A stretch of DNA of 64,000 nucleotides from Gamarada debralockiae (GCA_002803225.1 NXFV01001383.1:24186-88185), one strand, 5' to 3'. Numbered from the stretch's first letter, positions 23,648-36,991 are shown. The notes: a model not told the origin generated them from the sequence alone. Program-made: numbers and translations.

Positions 23648-26600
23648 ATGGTCCCAAAACCTATTGGTGACAACGCTCAAAAACAGCGCTTAACGACCGC
23701 ACTCAAGAACATATGTCGAGACTATCCTGCGGGAGGGGGAGTACTTCGTGAATTGCTACAGAATGCTGACGATGCGGGAGCTACAGCTGTGGTGAATATC
23801 CTCAGCGCACTCTCATCTGATGAAAGAACGAATGCTGATGAACGGATACCAGCGATTCCATCTCGACGAAACGACTCATCCTACCAAAGACATCATCCAC
23901 CCAGCGCTTGCAAAATATCAAGGTCCGGCCTTACTTGCATACAACAATGCCATATTTACAGATAAAGACTTCAAAAACCTCTCACGTCTCGGCGATTCTC
24001 TCAAGCTCCAGGATGGTTTGACTACAGGAAAATTCGGCCGAGGATTCAATTCGGTAGGTTTATTCACTGGTGTTGAATAACTTTACTGATATCACAGGTG
24101 TATAACTGGACTGATTCGCCGGCAATCGTCTCGCTCGAGCGCTTACTGATCCTGGATCCTCATGAGGAATGGTCCCCTGGTGGGCCCGTGTACGATTTCG
24201 TTGAAGATGCTGAAGATGATGCAATCCAGAGTCACATGTCAGCCTTTCAGTCTGTCATGGAAAGCTCGACCCAGCCCTTTAATGGTACCATCATTCGGAT
24301 TCCCCTACGAACTCGAGAGCAAGCCAGCAAAAGCAACATTTGCAGCCGCGAAACCACTGTGCTGGAAGTGCGTGAAGTTCTCGAGAAGTTTGCAACGGAG
24401 TTTGGAAACAGCGGGCTACTGTTCATGAGGAACATTGGAAAAGTTTCGATTGACTCGACGGCTGGGATATCGATCTCGATTGAAATAGTGGATGGGGAAC
24501 ATGTCAAAGAGTAAGTGTTCTGGTCCAATGTCTAGGAAGCCCGCTAAATGTTCTCAGGCACAAGTCAAAGGTTAACCATGCCGTGAAAACTGCTTTGGCA
24601 GACCCAGGCTACACATTCGATCATTCATTTGAGGTGAAAATCGAACGTAGGTCCGGTCAAGAATCGAGTGAAACGTGCTTTGTTGTCCACCATACCATTT
24701 GCGGAGATTCCATGGACAGCCAAATGCGGCAATGGACCGAAGACCAACATCTGGTACCCTGGGTTGCCATTGCGGCGCAGCTTCCGGTAAATGCATTCTT
24801 GCAGAAATTGTCTCAGAGCCAGGGCTAACTATCATGTCTGTGTAGTATGCAGAGAACTTCCAAGGCTCACTCTTTACGGTCCTACCACTGCCAATACCAG
24901 TTAATCAACCGGTCCTTGTGCACGGCCTATTCTCTATATCGCCTGACCGGGCAAGGCTTTATCAATTAAAGGAAGACAGCTCACAAGATCAATCCCAAGC
25001 AAAATGGAACGAATGGCTTCTCCGTGCTCCAGTTCCAGTGGCTTGGACCAAGCTCCTCATCTATTTGGCTCATGTTCACCCCGATCAATCAACATTTGAA
25101 TGGTGGCCGCAGTATATAGACAGCTCGAACGACGTTTTGAGCAATGCCTTGGACAAAGTTGTGGAAATTGTAGCCGAGAAATCTCTTCCTCTTTGGTCGA
25201 CCCATGTCGGGCATGTCACTGCAGGAGATGGTCTTTTAAACGTCGGGGAGAAATCCATAGCTTTGAGAGAAGCTCTTCAAGAAGCGAAGATACCTGTTAT
25301 TTATGCCCCGGATCGACTTCATGGCAGAATTGAGCATATTTTCAATGGGCAGATTCTCGATCCCCGGCGATTATCCATCTTTTTGATGAACAAGAACGAC
25401 CAGATTCGCGATTGGAGTCTTTCTACGAAAAAGGCTATTCTAGAATACCTCCTCTCAAAAAGCGGTTTCAACGAGATTGGCTCCCTTGAGCTCTTCCCAT
25501 TTAAAGATGGCAAATACCGGTCGATCGCTGATCACGATGCGTTTGTCTCCCGTAACGATGCCGAAACTGATCTCTTCAACCTCCAGGATAATCACAACAT
25601 TGACTTTGATAAGCTTTCAGTTGGCACTTCATCTGTTCTGAACGACTGGTGTAAAGGTTCGACTGGACATAAGTCTATCCGTTACCGTTCAGCGAGCGAT
25701 TTCAGAGACTATTGCTTGAAATTTGTCTTCTTGAAGACACCACGAGAGCAAGACATAGTTTATTTGGATACTGAGACCGCTACTTTTGTCTCGAGAGCTT
25801 GGGACTGGATTGTCGACCAAAGAATTAACATTCGGGGTGTCATATCCGATCTTTGGTTCATTCCACTAACAAGTGGACAGCACCGAAAAATCAACCCCCG
25901 CCATGTTACTTCTGAGACAATCTTTGCTCCGCTCGGACCAGTGGGAGATTTCATGAGGGCATTTGATGTCAAATATTCTTCAAAAACAAAGCCACTGCTG
26001 AAAACAAGCGGACTCAGCAATCAGGTTCAAGAGCATCTCATAACCACTTCAAGAAGCGATCCGAATCTTCTGATCAGACATGGTGGTAACATGACCGAAT
26101 TTGCTCAATGGTTGTATCAGATTCAAACTATCGTCAACTCGGTATCAGACGAAGAAAAAGTCAAAGTGATAGAAGCCATCGCATCGAACTTGCAAACGTC
26201 GCTACCGCAATCGGAGTATCAACCTGTTCAAAATGCAATTGGAGCTCTTAAAATCTTCAAGAAGGTATCCTGGAAGGCAGAAGGGGACAAGATGTGAGTT
26301 AGATCCGGTTTTCTCTGCCGGACCAACTAACAAGTCGCAGGACTCCTACTCTAACTTGGACCAGCTCAAAAGCCTCGAATCTCTCAATCAGTCTCCCCGA
26401 TGGTATGATTGCAGTCCCTAGAATTAAAAATATCCAATTCTTAGATGCGCCATGGTCGAGCCTTTCGTTGAAATTGCTGAACGACCTCAAGCTTGCAACC
26501 TGCTTGAGAACCTTCGAAGTCATAGAAAAATATATCATACCGAATTGGGACTTTTTGCAAGGCACGAATATGCCGTACTCTTGCAAAGAGCAAATGGCGA

Positions 26601-29600
26601 GACTGGTATTTGACCAATATTCTTGCTTATCTACCAGCTCTCGAATCAAGCTCCGAGCACTGCCTATAATCCCTGTTGCCCGCATCGACGGAGGAATAAC
26701 TTCGAAATTTTCAATCGCCGCAGACCTTATCGATCCCTCAATACCAGGCCTGAAGGAACTATTTTTTGATGATGAGGAGGTCGTTCCCGAGAGCAGCTTT
26801 TTCACACAGTTCCATGCCTTTCTCAACAACATCGGCTTGAAAGCTGCTGTTGATGAGGCTCTGGTTTCTTCTCGTACCCTCAACTATGCTAACAGCAGCC
26901 GTCCATTGGTGGAGATCGAACAACGTGTACATACGCTACTACAATCTTCTTGCCGCTGGAATTCAACAAAAGGCAGCTCTGAAGGCTTAGTGCTTCAACG
27001 TCTGGAATGGCTACCCGTCCATGACCTTAAAGGTACTTTAGGCCTGAAGTCACCATTGCAGTGCCGACCTCTTAGAGATAAATTACTCGTTAGTTCGCAG
27101 CTTCCGCTATTCGATATTCCCCTCTCCGCTGAGTGGGAAGCGCGGCTTGGTTGGTGTGACATCTTGCCAAAGCATGTACTCCTGGGACAGCTTAAACAGG
27201 GCCTTCGGAACGACGATCGAGCAGTTGTTGACGCAATTTTGACTTATATTGTCGAGAAAGACCAAACTGCGCTCTTAATAAATGATCTTCAAAGTCTTCC
27301 ATGCATTCTCACCAGCTCTGGTCTGTATGTCACAGCATCAAAAGCCTTCCGCCCCCCAGCGAGTCGCTTTACGGGCTGCGAGGGCCTTCACCCTTATCTC
27401 GGGAATGTTGACAAGAAATTCTGGCAGGATCATGAAATATTGCTAAGCAGAATGGGGATTGGAGAAAAGCCATCTCTGGACCACCTTCTAGCCATCCAAA
27501 AAGTTTTGGAATCACAACTTCCACTTAGCGAGCCGGACACTGCTGTAGCAATCGAAATCCTCCATTTAGCCAGCCGGTTTCAGAGAAGTTTCTTGGCTGG
27601 CTTGAAGGTCCTCAGTAAAGACGGCAATTTCTGTCTAGTCCACGAGATCAACTACAATAATCTTGGAATTTTGACACCAACAGAGGAGGTCAACTTGACA
27701 CATCCAAACATTCCACAGGTGTTAGCCAAGAGACTTGGAATTGAATTATTGAGCGAGCGACTGATGAAAGGGCTGCTGGAAATTGCAGACATTGATGACG
27801 ACGACGAGTTCGAGCAACAAGAAAAGGTAACAACACGCATTGTGGATACGTTGGATCGATACCCTATCGACAACACCTTCAGAGAATACCTTGCCAATGC
27901 GGATGATACTATCGGCACTTCGAAAATTAGCTGGCTGCTCGATGAGCGAACTCATGCCGATACAATGCTTCTGACGCCTCAACTGAAACCATTTCAGGGA
28001 CCAGCATTGCTAGTGCACAATAATGGAGGTTAGTCACTTCGAGTACTCAAATTCTACAGGGCTAACTTATCTTCAGTTTTCAGTGACGATGATATCCAAG
28101 GCTTCAAGAACGTAGGCGAGGGCAGCAAAAGAGACAACAAGAAATCGATTGGCCAATTCGGGCGCGGCTCCCAGACAATGTATCACTGGACAGATGTACC
28201 TATGATATTGTCCGGAAAATACCTGTTCATCCTTGAGTAAGTCTGTTAGGACTCATCAAATCGTGCTCAAGCTTATCGTGTGTCCGCAGTCCCCAACAAG
28301 AGGTTTTACCAAAGAACCAGATCAAAAGAAAACGAAAACCAGGTGTCAGACTTGCGCTATCCAAGCTTAAAGACGTTTGTCCTGATCAACTCGCTCCATT
28401 CGAGGGCCTATGGGGTTATGACCGGGATCTCGACAACTATTCTGGCACGATCTTCCGGTTTCCTCTTCGTACTAAAACAACTAAATCGAAGCTGAGAGTG
28501 AGTGAGAAAGACATAGATGCTGACATGGTCCGTCAACACTTCGAGACCTACTTTGACGAGGCGAGGATCTCATTGCTCTTCCTAAGACGCATCCGATCCA
28601 TAGATTTCAAAGTTTACGGCCGAGCCAATTATGGATGGTCTATTGATAGGCAAGAGTCATTGGATGATGATCTTAATTCTTTCTCCCGGTGGGCGATATG
28701 TTCATTTACGAAAGTCCTGGCTTCAGGCGAACAGGTCACCGGCAAAGACAAATGGTGGGTTGCCATCGAAGATTTACAGCTGAAGACCGACCATCTTCCA
28801 TATAGCCCTAGGAGGGTTATGAAGAATGTTGAGTGTGGAGTTGCTGGACTGGTCTCGTCGACACCCAGCGCTATTCACCATGGCATCACATTTCCGAAGG
28901 TTACCAAGCCCCGCATGTTCAGCACGCTTCCCCTTCCCCTGTTTTCGGATCTCCCAGTCTGCATCCACGCCACCTTTTCTCTTTCAGGAGACCGGCATTC
29001 ATTAATTATTGACGAACACGGACCAGAATCTCGCGGATCTGAATGGAACAGATATCTCCTCCAGAGTGCTTTGCCAGAACTGTATCTTTCATTCCTTGAC
29101 GATATTGGGCGCCAAGTTCGACAGGATGTTCTTAATTTTTGGCCTCAAGAAGATCCTCCAAGATGGAGCTGTTCGGAGCTCCTCTGTTCTTCTTTCTGGG
29201 AAAAGCTACCCCAAAGTTCTGGGCGATTCTTCCCCAAAGACCAGCCATTGTCAATCTTGGGTCATCGGCAGGCCCCTACGTTGTTTGATATCCGTCAAGC
29301 AATGTTCGATTTCTTGCCGAAGAGCCAGTCAGACGTTCTGGCCCCCTTGCTGCTATCTTTGGATGTGAATCTAGTCCGGAATATTCCAAAATCTATCGCA
29401 ACGCATCTCAAAGCGCTGCCTGTGGTGAATTCGGTTACAGGTCAAATGCTGCGCAACCTCTTCAAATCGGAAAGGAGCAGACTGCGCCTTCAAGAGGAAA
29501 TGTCCGGGAACCCTCGTCTGATCGATCAGGTGCTATATCAGGTGATCCCTGCTGAAGAAGATTTTGGAGAACTTGATGGGTGCCACGTTCTTCCCCTTGC

Positions 29601-32249
29601 AGATGGCAGCGTTGGTACATTGAGGCTTCTAAGTTCATCCGCTACGCCTGACAAGTATTACCTTGCCTCCGAGGACGAGCAGAAGATCTTCAAATTCGCT
29701 TCGGGACTGCTTCTTTCCACGAGCACTAGCAAGAGATTCGAAAAAATCGTCTGCTGCGAGAAATTCAACCTTGAGAGGCTGCAACTCCGACACGTTGGCA
29801 AGTTATTGGAGAAGAAAACCACCCCCATTTTCACAGTCACTAATCCAGAAGAGGATGAGTGGCTTACTGCGTTTTGGGATTACTGGAACAACGGTTTGGC
29901 GGCTATTGCTTCTTCGTCAACCATTTGCATCGACAAATTTCCAGGAGTGTTCAGAGCAATGCGTGGAACAGTTAGCTTCTATGTCCAGCCCAGACTGCTA
30001 GATGGGCTCCCAGCAGTGATTGAACCGTCATTGGTAGAACATCAACAGCTGTGTGACAGATTCCCGGAGCTTTGGCGTTTCAACAATAATTTCATGCCAA
30101 AAACCTTGGGAGATAGCGAGTTCTCGTTTTTAAAGAGTGCTTCATTCTTCCGATTCATTAAAGCTCTCAAAGCCTTTGCAACCAGGAAGGGCGAAACGCT
30201 CGGAGTCTTTGTCAAAAAACATCTAGCTGTTGATAGCTTGGAGGTACTGTACCTCTGCATTATACTTAATGAACCCACTAGGACTAACATTATTATTTGT
30301 AGGTACTCAGAAGCCTCATCATATATCATGCTTCCCTCCAGTCCAACGTCTCCAATCCTAAATCGCAAGAGTTTGTTCGTCTGAAGGATGATTTGAGATC
30401 ACTTCCACTTTGGCCGAGCGCCGAATCTCCTACGGGAGAGTTGATCTCTGCGAATATTTCATTGATAGCTGAGACTCGAGGATTTTTGGTGCCATGGATG
30501 AAACATTATCCACGATTTATTGACCCACAAATTGCGAGCGACCCGTATAATCAGAACTGCATCCAACTATTAGGCATTCAGAAGGTCTCAGCTGAGTCCC
30601 TTCTCAACAATTACCTCCTACCTCTGCCTACAATGTCTTTGCCCATCAATTGGTCATACTACCGACAGTTCATCGCCGCAGTATCCGACTTCTTCGAGTC
30701 ATCGGGCAATTTGCACACCGTAAGAACCATCTTATCTCAGAGCAGAATTGCGGTTGATGGGAATCGGTCCCTACACAGAACTGATGAGCTCTTTGACCAT
30801 GAAGACGAAATATTCATATCCGCTTTTCGAGGCCAGGAGGATTCTAAGTTTTTGCACAGTGAAGTCAAGGCTTTTCGACGATTTTGGCTAAAAGTAGGCC
30901 TTCTCCATCGAGAGAACGCACTTCTGAAGCCATCAGACTACATCCAATGTCTCCAGTCAGTGAGTCAACGACTATCGGCAGGGAATTTCAATTCGAATGT
31001 CAATCTTTCAAGGGATACTGCGATTGTTCTATCACCACTGATAACTCCAAGTTCAAGCACTCAAAACTTTAGTAATCATTGGTCAACCATCTCCAGAGAA
31101 AAGGTCTTTATTTCTCGGTCGAATTTTAACGAGGAACCAGAGCACAGACGCCTTTCGATGAGTCCTATTGCGGCCAATCGACCCCTATTGGCTCTCTCGG
31201 AGGTTATATCTTATAACCATGCTGCAATATGCTGGAGTCAGACGCCATTCACGGTTCATGCGCCGACGACGGAGGTTTTGTCTTTCATTCAGGGCAATGG
31301 AAAACCGCCAGTACAGATGGTATGGAGACACCTGGATCACCTGGCCGATATGGTTCCAAATCTCCAACAAGAGCACATCGCTGGTTTTCGCCACGACCTG
31401 CACTGTACCTACACTCACCTCCAAGACCACACGGAAGCGAGCAGGAGCTACTTTAGTCTCCGACGCAACAAGGAAGTCTGGCTGAACATAACCTCCTTGG
31501 AAGGCAAGCATGCCACTTTAGCTGATATCAAATCTTCATGGAACGAGATTGGGGACCTTGTACTGTCCAGTTCTTGCGACGCAGGACGGATCAAAGCAGT
31601 CAGGCCTGGCTTGATGCGATACGAGAAGCTGCTGAGAGCACTTGGCTGCAAGTCAATCACGTACCCAACGGTAACACGACCAGTTCTTCATCATGGCCAC
31701 TCCATATCAGCTTCCTTGCGACTTCTAAGGGCCGAGAAGAAATTGCTAGACATCACCTACTGCACCCAGGGTAAGGAGATAAAAGCACATCGGGTGGTAT
31801 TGGCAGCAGTATCGGAAAAATGCGCTGGCCAGTGGAGTGGCTTATTCCCGATGGAGGACAAAATTATTTTTGATGAGGATATAGACCCGGACTGTTTCCT
31901 TTCCTACCACACCCTATCCACGATGATCGACTATGCATACGAAAGCGAGATCGATTGGAGTGAGATGGAAGCCTCCGAAGATGACGATGAAGACACCAGA
32001 GAAGACAAGCTACAGATGCTCCTCGACCTACATAAGGGGGCCAAATTCTGGCTGATCCCGGCTTTGATGTCTCAAGTTGAAGATAAGATTCTTGTTGCGG
32101 GAAAATTGTTCATTAACATCGAAAATGTCGTGGCCACTCGGGAGCAGGCAGAATATGTGGGAGCCAAAGCTGTGGAAAAGATGTGCGCTCAATTCATCGA
32201 GCAGAACCGCGATGCAGTGGAGAGGGCGAACAGTGGCATTCTCGAATAA
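23648..32249 (+). CDS. Sacsin-like giant protein with two HSP90-type ATPase modules and C-terminal BTB domain
   Basis: Nine exons: 23648-23791, 23853-24053, 24098-24510, 24558-24786, 24846-26293, 26341-28028, 28077-28236, 28290-30243 and 30303-32249. All join in phase to 2727 residues. Residues 8-130 form the first sacsin-repeat ATPase: LRELLQNADDAG with Glu35 and Asn39, then GKFGRGFNSVYNWTD. A second module starts near 1326 (REYLANADD, Asn1331) and continues with GQFGRGSQTMYHWTD across exons 6-7. Each module is followed by long helical sequence as in sacsin/SRR proteins. Residues from about 2559 form a BTB/POZ domain (DITYCTQGKEIKAHRVVLAA...), with an acidic insert DEDTRED. Known family members are chaperone-like, and BTB domains dimerise or recruit Cullin-3, so a client-selecting chaperone/ubiquitin adaptor is possible but inferred. 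The second module lacks an obvious intact lid region. Confidence 0.9.
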
Positions 32250-32771
32250 AATCTCTTAGGTGAACCTCTACCCAATACGAAGACGGCACTTGTTTAGTAC
32301 GTTGCTTAACTAGTCAATCTTTCCTTGAATTCTTACTCTAGCTTTTATAAACTCGGAACTAGCTTTCACTGTCGAGACTCTTGTCACTGCCGATATCGTT
32401 TTTGTTTCTGAGAAATGTATGCAACAGGGTTGAATGGGAACTTCAGCCTCGTGAAAATACAGTTTAGGAAGCGAGTAATAGCTTTGAATTTCGATAAAGT
32501 GTGGCTTGGAAATACAGCCTCGAAAGCGAGCAGGGAGAGGATTCCTTGTGCCATGTCGACGTTGTACCAAAGGTTATATCGAGACCGTACTCGCTCCCAA
32601 GGGCACTTTTATGCCCATCCACTTGGACGGATTCACCAGAAGCACCTTTCCCGAAGTATGAGAAACAAGATTGAATTGCCATTGGGTGCATTGCTTTTGC
32701 TGAATCTGAAATACTATGTTGTCAATACCCATACAGCCGCCAGGAAGCCCTGGTGGACAAAGATTACAGAC

Positions 32772-32958
32772 CTTCCAAGCTGCCATCTGGCCTTCGCCGC
32801 TGCTATCTTTGTTGGGCTTCGCCTTGATTTCTGCATTAAAAGTTAGCGGCATTCTCCTGCAGCGTGTGCTACAGTGAATTTAAGACAGGACAATGCATAC
32901 CCTGAGTGACCCTCTCCTTCAATTTCGGATCCGTGAGTTTGACCTTCGCAGAAGGCAT
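32772..32958 (-). CDS. Fragment of a small basic fungal protein (possible remnant)
   Basis: On the minus strand, exon 32958-32901 and exon 32830-32772 join in phase through a GTATGC...GCAG intron. They read MPSAKVKLTDPKLKERVTQ followed by EIKAKPNKDSSGEGQMAAWK. The pattern TDPxLKxxVxxEIK followed by GxxGQ...AWK resembles a small stress- or spore-type fungal protein of unknown function that I know only from memory. Beyond AAWK the sequence has weak splice signals and no frame resembling the rest of that family (Tyr-Glu and Gly-Gly rich). It may be a truncated copy or may have exons I could not place. Confidence 0.35.
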
Positions 32959-34071
32959 GGTTGCTGGCTTCTCACCTGAGTTATTCGCAGAAATTTATTG
33001 CAATTGGTTTGGTGCACCATTGAAGTTGTTGAACATAAATGTAAATATTTGGGAGGAAGGAGAAAGGAGGAAGAGTCTTGATTCGAAGGAAGCTTGCGGA
33101 ATGCAAGACGTCAGGATACCGCCCTCGCTTAGTTCGCGTTCTGCCGATCCTAAAAAGGGGCTAAATTTATAGGGGTGTCAGCTTGAGGAAATTTGACGCC
33201 TCCACTGTCACCCATTTGTTTTGTCAAAAAGAGACCAGTAGAATTAGTCACTGTCAATAATTCAACCTCATTTGCTCCAGCTGAAACTTAGTAAAACATA
33301 CCATGGTTTAATGTATTAGGCAATATTGATGCATTAGCAATGTGATGCTTAACCTTTGCGTCGGTGCTCAGCTCAAGCAGATAACCGTCAGCAAGCATTT
33401 GATCACTTCCAAATCCAAGTAGTATACCAAAACCTTCCACGAAGTCCCAAGCCCCACCTTCATCCAGTATAACTGTTTCCTTAATCCTGGCATTTTACTC
33501 CGGCTAATTCACTTGAAGTCTTCGAATCTCGACCTCGGAGTGATCTTTAAAGACCCTGTCCCATCACCACTTTTCCTCCTCAACACCCAACAACACCTCC
33601 GCAAAAAGACATCTCAGACCACTCGACCACCTCTCCACTTGCTCAAGTAACAATATGACCTCGAATATTCTCATGCCATATCAAACTCGCAGCACATCAA
33701 TCTGACTTCGCGAGCAATTGCAGATTGTCAAGGCTCAAGAATGCACCTTCAACCCTCCAGATTCTCATACCTGTGTACATGAAATACCTTCAACTTCAAC
33801 CACCCAACTCGATCTCTACATTTCAACAACTACAATTAACCCAGGCACGTCCTGGAGACTCTGACTTCCGATCTATTCCATTTCGCTTGATACAGAACTC
33901 GATCATCATCACTCTTTCACCAGCAACTTCTCCGACTGGCGACTTATTCAGTTTCAACTTGGGCAACAACTTCAAGTAATTCAAGTCGTACATATCACAC
34001 TCGATACTCAGCATCATTTCAATAATACAACTTCAATTTCAACGCCGCCTCAACATCATATCACATTCGTC
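32959..34071. other. Spacer upstream of the BTB gene
   Basis: No gene recognised. The last 500 bases are rich in CAAC/TTCAA words and free of long frames, consistent with the promoter and leader of the gene starting at 34072. Confidence 0.4.
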
Positions 34072-35270
34072 ATGTCTGCAAGCCCCGCGAGACCTGCCAT
34101 GGCTGCACTTGCTTGCTGCTATCCAAACCCAGCAGCCACTCAGAATCCTGAAGCCGTCCCTGCAAACATGAGATTTCCCAACGCTGTTCGGTAAGAGTCC
34201 AGTCTGTCATCTCTCTCTTACATTGTACTAACAAAAGGTTCAGAGAGGCGCACCTAACCCCTGGAATTTCGTTGTACAGTACGTCCGTCCAACAAGACAA
34301 TCCTTTTGGATTTCCAATGTAGACCTCTGCGAAATTTCGTCGTCTTTCCGAGATGAAGTGAACTATCACGAGCATATAGGCATTAGCCATGCCGAGTACC
34401 ACTTTGAGAACGAAAGTGTCCAAGCATTTGATATTATTAGTGGTTGGTTCAATCAAGGCATCCGCGGCCCACGTGAAATCTCACAGAGCATGAGTGACGG
34501 GTATCTGGGTCAGGGTATAGAGCTCATTTCAAAAACGCATGGTGTCTATCACTTAGCTTACAGGCTGGGTTTGACAAAATTTGGAGATCTCGCTCTTGAA
34601 ATTCTGGGCCGAGAGTATTTCAAATGCAACCTTGTTCCGACCGTCGAGGAAATCTGCGAAGCTTACTGTAACCTAGTCCTAGTTGGCTTGGGATTGCGCC
34701 AGTTGATGGCTCGGCATTTGGCTTTTATGGATTCTCTCCTTGCGGAGGGCTACCTCACGACGCCTGATAAACGGTATGATGACGAGACACCCAGAACTTT
34801 CACAGGATGTCTGGAACACGACAAGACATGCAGTCAATGTAGACCACACCCACAGATTGAACCATCCGTTCTCCGACAACATCTGCAGCTATCACGACCA
34901 TGCCGCAAATGAGCGATGCCACGCTTCCGGACACATCTTCAAGTGTAGACTTGGCGTATTTGAGGGAGGCATGTGGTGTGAACTTGGCCTTCATGATCAT
35001 TGTGCAGCAATAGACGAGAACAGAGAAGGACAGCCATCAGTCCAGCCAGTACAAAGTCCAGTTCAACCCTAGCGCCAAGCACTACAAAATGACAATACCC
35101 AGGGCCAGGCTCCACGACCTCCCATGGGAGATGCGCCCGGTAACGACATAGAGTTGGAGTCTGAGTCAGAAGAAGAAGAATATAGAAGCCCCTACTTTTC
35201 TCCACGACTCTCTTCTCACGTGGCTGCTATGAACGCTGGAGGTCGTCACAGACTGCGTTTCCGCCGATGA
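34072..35270 (+). CDS. BTB-type protein with Cys/His-rich C-terminal region
   Basis: Exons 34072-34190, 34246-34773, 34856-35048 and 35103-35270; 335 residues. The first acceptor is GAG rather than the usual YAG and is the weakest join. Residues about 40-150 (NPWNFVVQYVRPTRQSFWIS ... YHFENESVQAFDIISGWFNQ) fit the fungal BTB-like pattern, with an aromatic before EN/ES, then AF, then a W-F-x-x-G helix. After the intron at 34774 there is a Cys/His-rich stretch (NICSYHDHAANERCHASGHI ... FKC ... WCELGLHDHC) that could bind zinc. An acidic patch (ELESESEEEEY) and an Arg-rich end follow. It is probably an adaptor or nuclear protein. It follows the sacsin-BTB gene on the same strand, which may be chance. 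Confidence 0.7.
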
Positions 35271-36253
35271 CCCGGGAATGATTTCTGCCACTACGAAGCA
35301 GCTCAGCAATCTCTCGATATCGGTCTTGTCCAAGCCTGAACACCTTGAGACTGTAGCCTCGCAGATGAGCTCATCCCTGCACCTTGCTCCAGCAACTGCA
35401 TATCACAAACACACACCCACTCAACACCTCAACACAAAATACCACAAGAAATTCCACTTCCCGCCCAAATTCTACGGCGTTGCATATCGTCATTAGGAGC
35501 TCTCGGGTTTCTGTTGCAACTTTGCATCGAGACTCTCGCTCCTTGAGCATGCACGTTATCTTCTATCCAAAAATTCTCCATCGCGAACAAAGCGCAGCAC
35601 CTACTATCCTACTAAAACATTTCCCCGCATTGACAAATTACATCATATTTCATTCTTTCATTGATTTCTATTTCAGCACATAGACATCGATGCCTTGAGG
35701 GGCCTTCATTTACCACTCTCCTTGCCGCTCGACTGAGGAAAGAGATATTGATTCCCCGGCATATCTACGCATTTTACATACAACTTTCCATTCCCTACGT
35801 TTCATGCCACTTGGCAGCAGAAAAAAGCTCTCAGTCTTCCCGAGCACATCCCCAATATCCCCAGAACTTCCCCTCTATCTCCGCTCTTCACCCGCATTTC
35901 GAGAAAGCACATCAGGGGCGACCAAGCGAACTAATAAAGGCACTGCCACTCGTTCACGGGAAGGAGAGGGATGAATTCATGCTTTCATTTACAATTAGAG
36001 TCTATCATCCATCGAATTCCATAGTAAACCATCCATCCACAACCACCGTATGAAAACAGGACTGTGAAGCGCAAGAGATGAGAGTGCCGTAAACTGACGA
36101 ACGCGCAAAGACCAAATCACCACACCGATGCTGTCAAAGAAACCCCTTCCTCTCCATCATGTATGCCCGTATCTACTTCTTTGGTGGGTATTTCTTGAAG
36201 AGGTACCTGCCAATTTATCAGTACTTTGTTCCCCAATACACTATGGTTGGAAC
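35271..36253. other. Spacer
   Basis: Several C/T- and A-rich frames without family features; nothing called. Confidence 0.4.
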
Positions 36254-36991
36254 TCACTGGCTCAAGTAATAATCACCCGCAGCAAACAACCCCACAATCC
36301 CCGTCCAAGTACCCACAACCTTCCACGTCAACTCACCCGCCGCATACTTCCTATAAGCCCCAAAACCCAGACCCGCACTCAAAGCCACAACCGCAACCGC
36401 ATTTCCAATGAACACAGGATTGTCGCTATTGGCTTCAAGACGATGAACACCCTTCTTGCCCTTCGCCTTACCGTCCTTCTCAGCCTTCGACATAGCTTTT
36501 TGGGCTTTGTGAAATTCTTCTTTGGCGCGCGCTTCGGCGGCTTCGGCTTCGTGCTCGATGCGCTCGGCTTGGGTGGAAGTTTGGATGTTTTGGGAGCTGA
36601 AGTCGGAGGGTACGGTGTGGACTGATTCGGTGTCGACGTCGATTAGGGAGGCGGTTGAGGGAGAATCGGTGTGCTCGATCTCGGGGGGTGCTGGGGCGAG
36701 CTTCTGAAGGGGCTGTTAGTGATGTTCTTTATAGGCTGGACCTGTTCAATAAGCTCTGGTCGCGAGCTGACTTCGTCCCCGATATGTTCTTGGTAGAGCT
36801 CAAGGACGGTGCTTTGTTGTTCGAGGACGTAAGGGTGATAAGAAAGAAAAAGTTATGCATACCTCCTCTGCAGTTTGGGCTGGGCCCTTCTTAGCTATTC
36901 GTGACCTTGGAGTCAGTATTGCTTCTTGTAGGAAGAGCTAAGGGTGGATGGAAGAGCTCAGCGAGGACGAACCTGCGGCGGCGTACGACAT
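36254..36991 (-). CDS. OM14-like mitochondrial outer-membrane protein
   Basis: Three minus-strand exons, 36991-36973, 36894-36863 and 36703-36254, join in phase to 166 residues. The N-terminus is MSYAAAAKKGPAQTAEEKLA. A coiled, acidic, Glu/Ala-rich stretch follows (ERIEHEAEAAEARAKEEFHK), and then the conserved C-terminal region KGVHRLEANSDNPVFIGNAV with hydrophobic segments (VAVVALSAGLGFGAY and WTGIVGLFAAGDYY). In yeast, OM14 is a mitochondrial outer-membrane receptor for ribosome-nascent chain complexes; the fungal relatives share this C-terminal domain. Exon 1 is only 19 nt and its donor is the weak GTTCGT, which is easy for gene finders to miss. The long 159-nt second intron is unusual for this window. 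Family call is from motif memory but fits well. Confidence 0.85.

Noticed and set aside
32406..32846. 143-codon open frame on the plus strand
   Set aside because: It overlaps, antisense, the small-gene remnant at 32772-32958 and has no family features.
35278..36053. Two consecutive plus-strand open frames
   Set aside because: They are low-complexity Ser/Thr/His-rich translations of C/A-rich DNA; no start context or homologous pattern.
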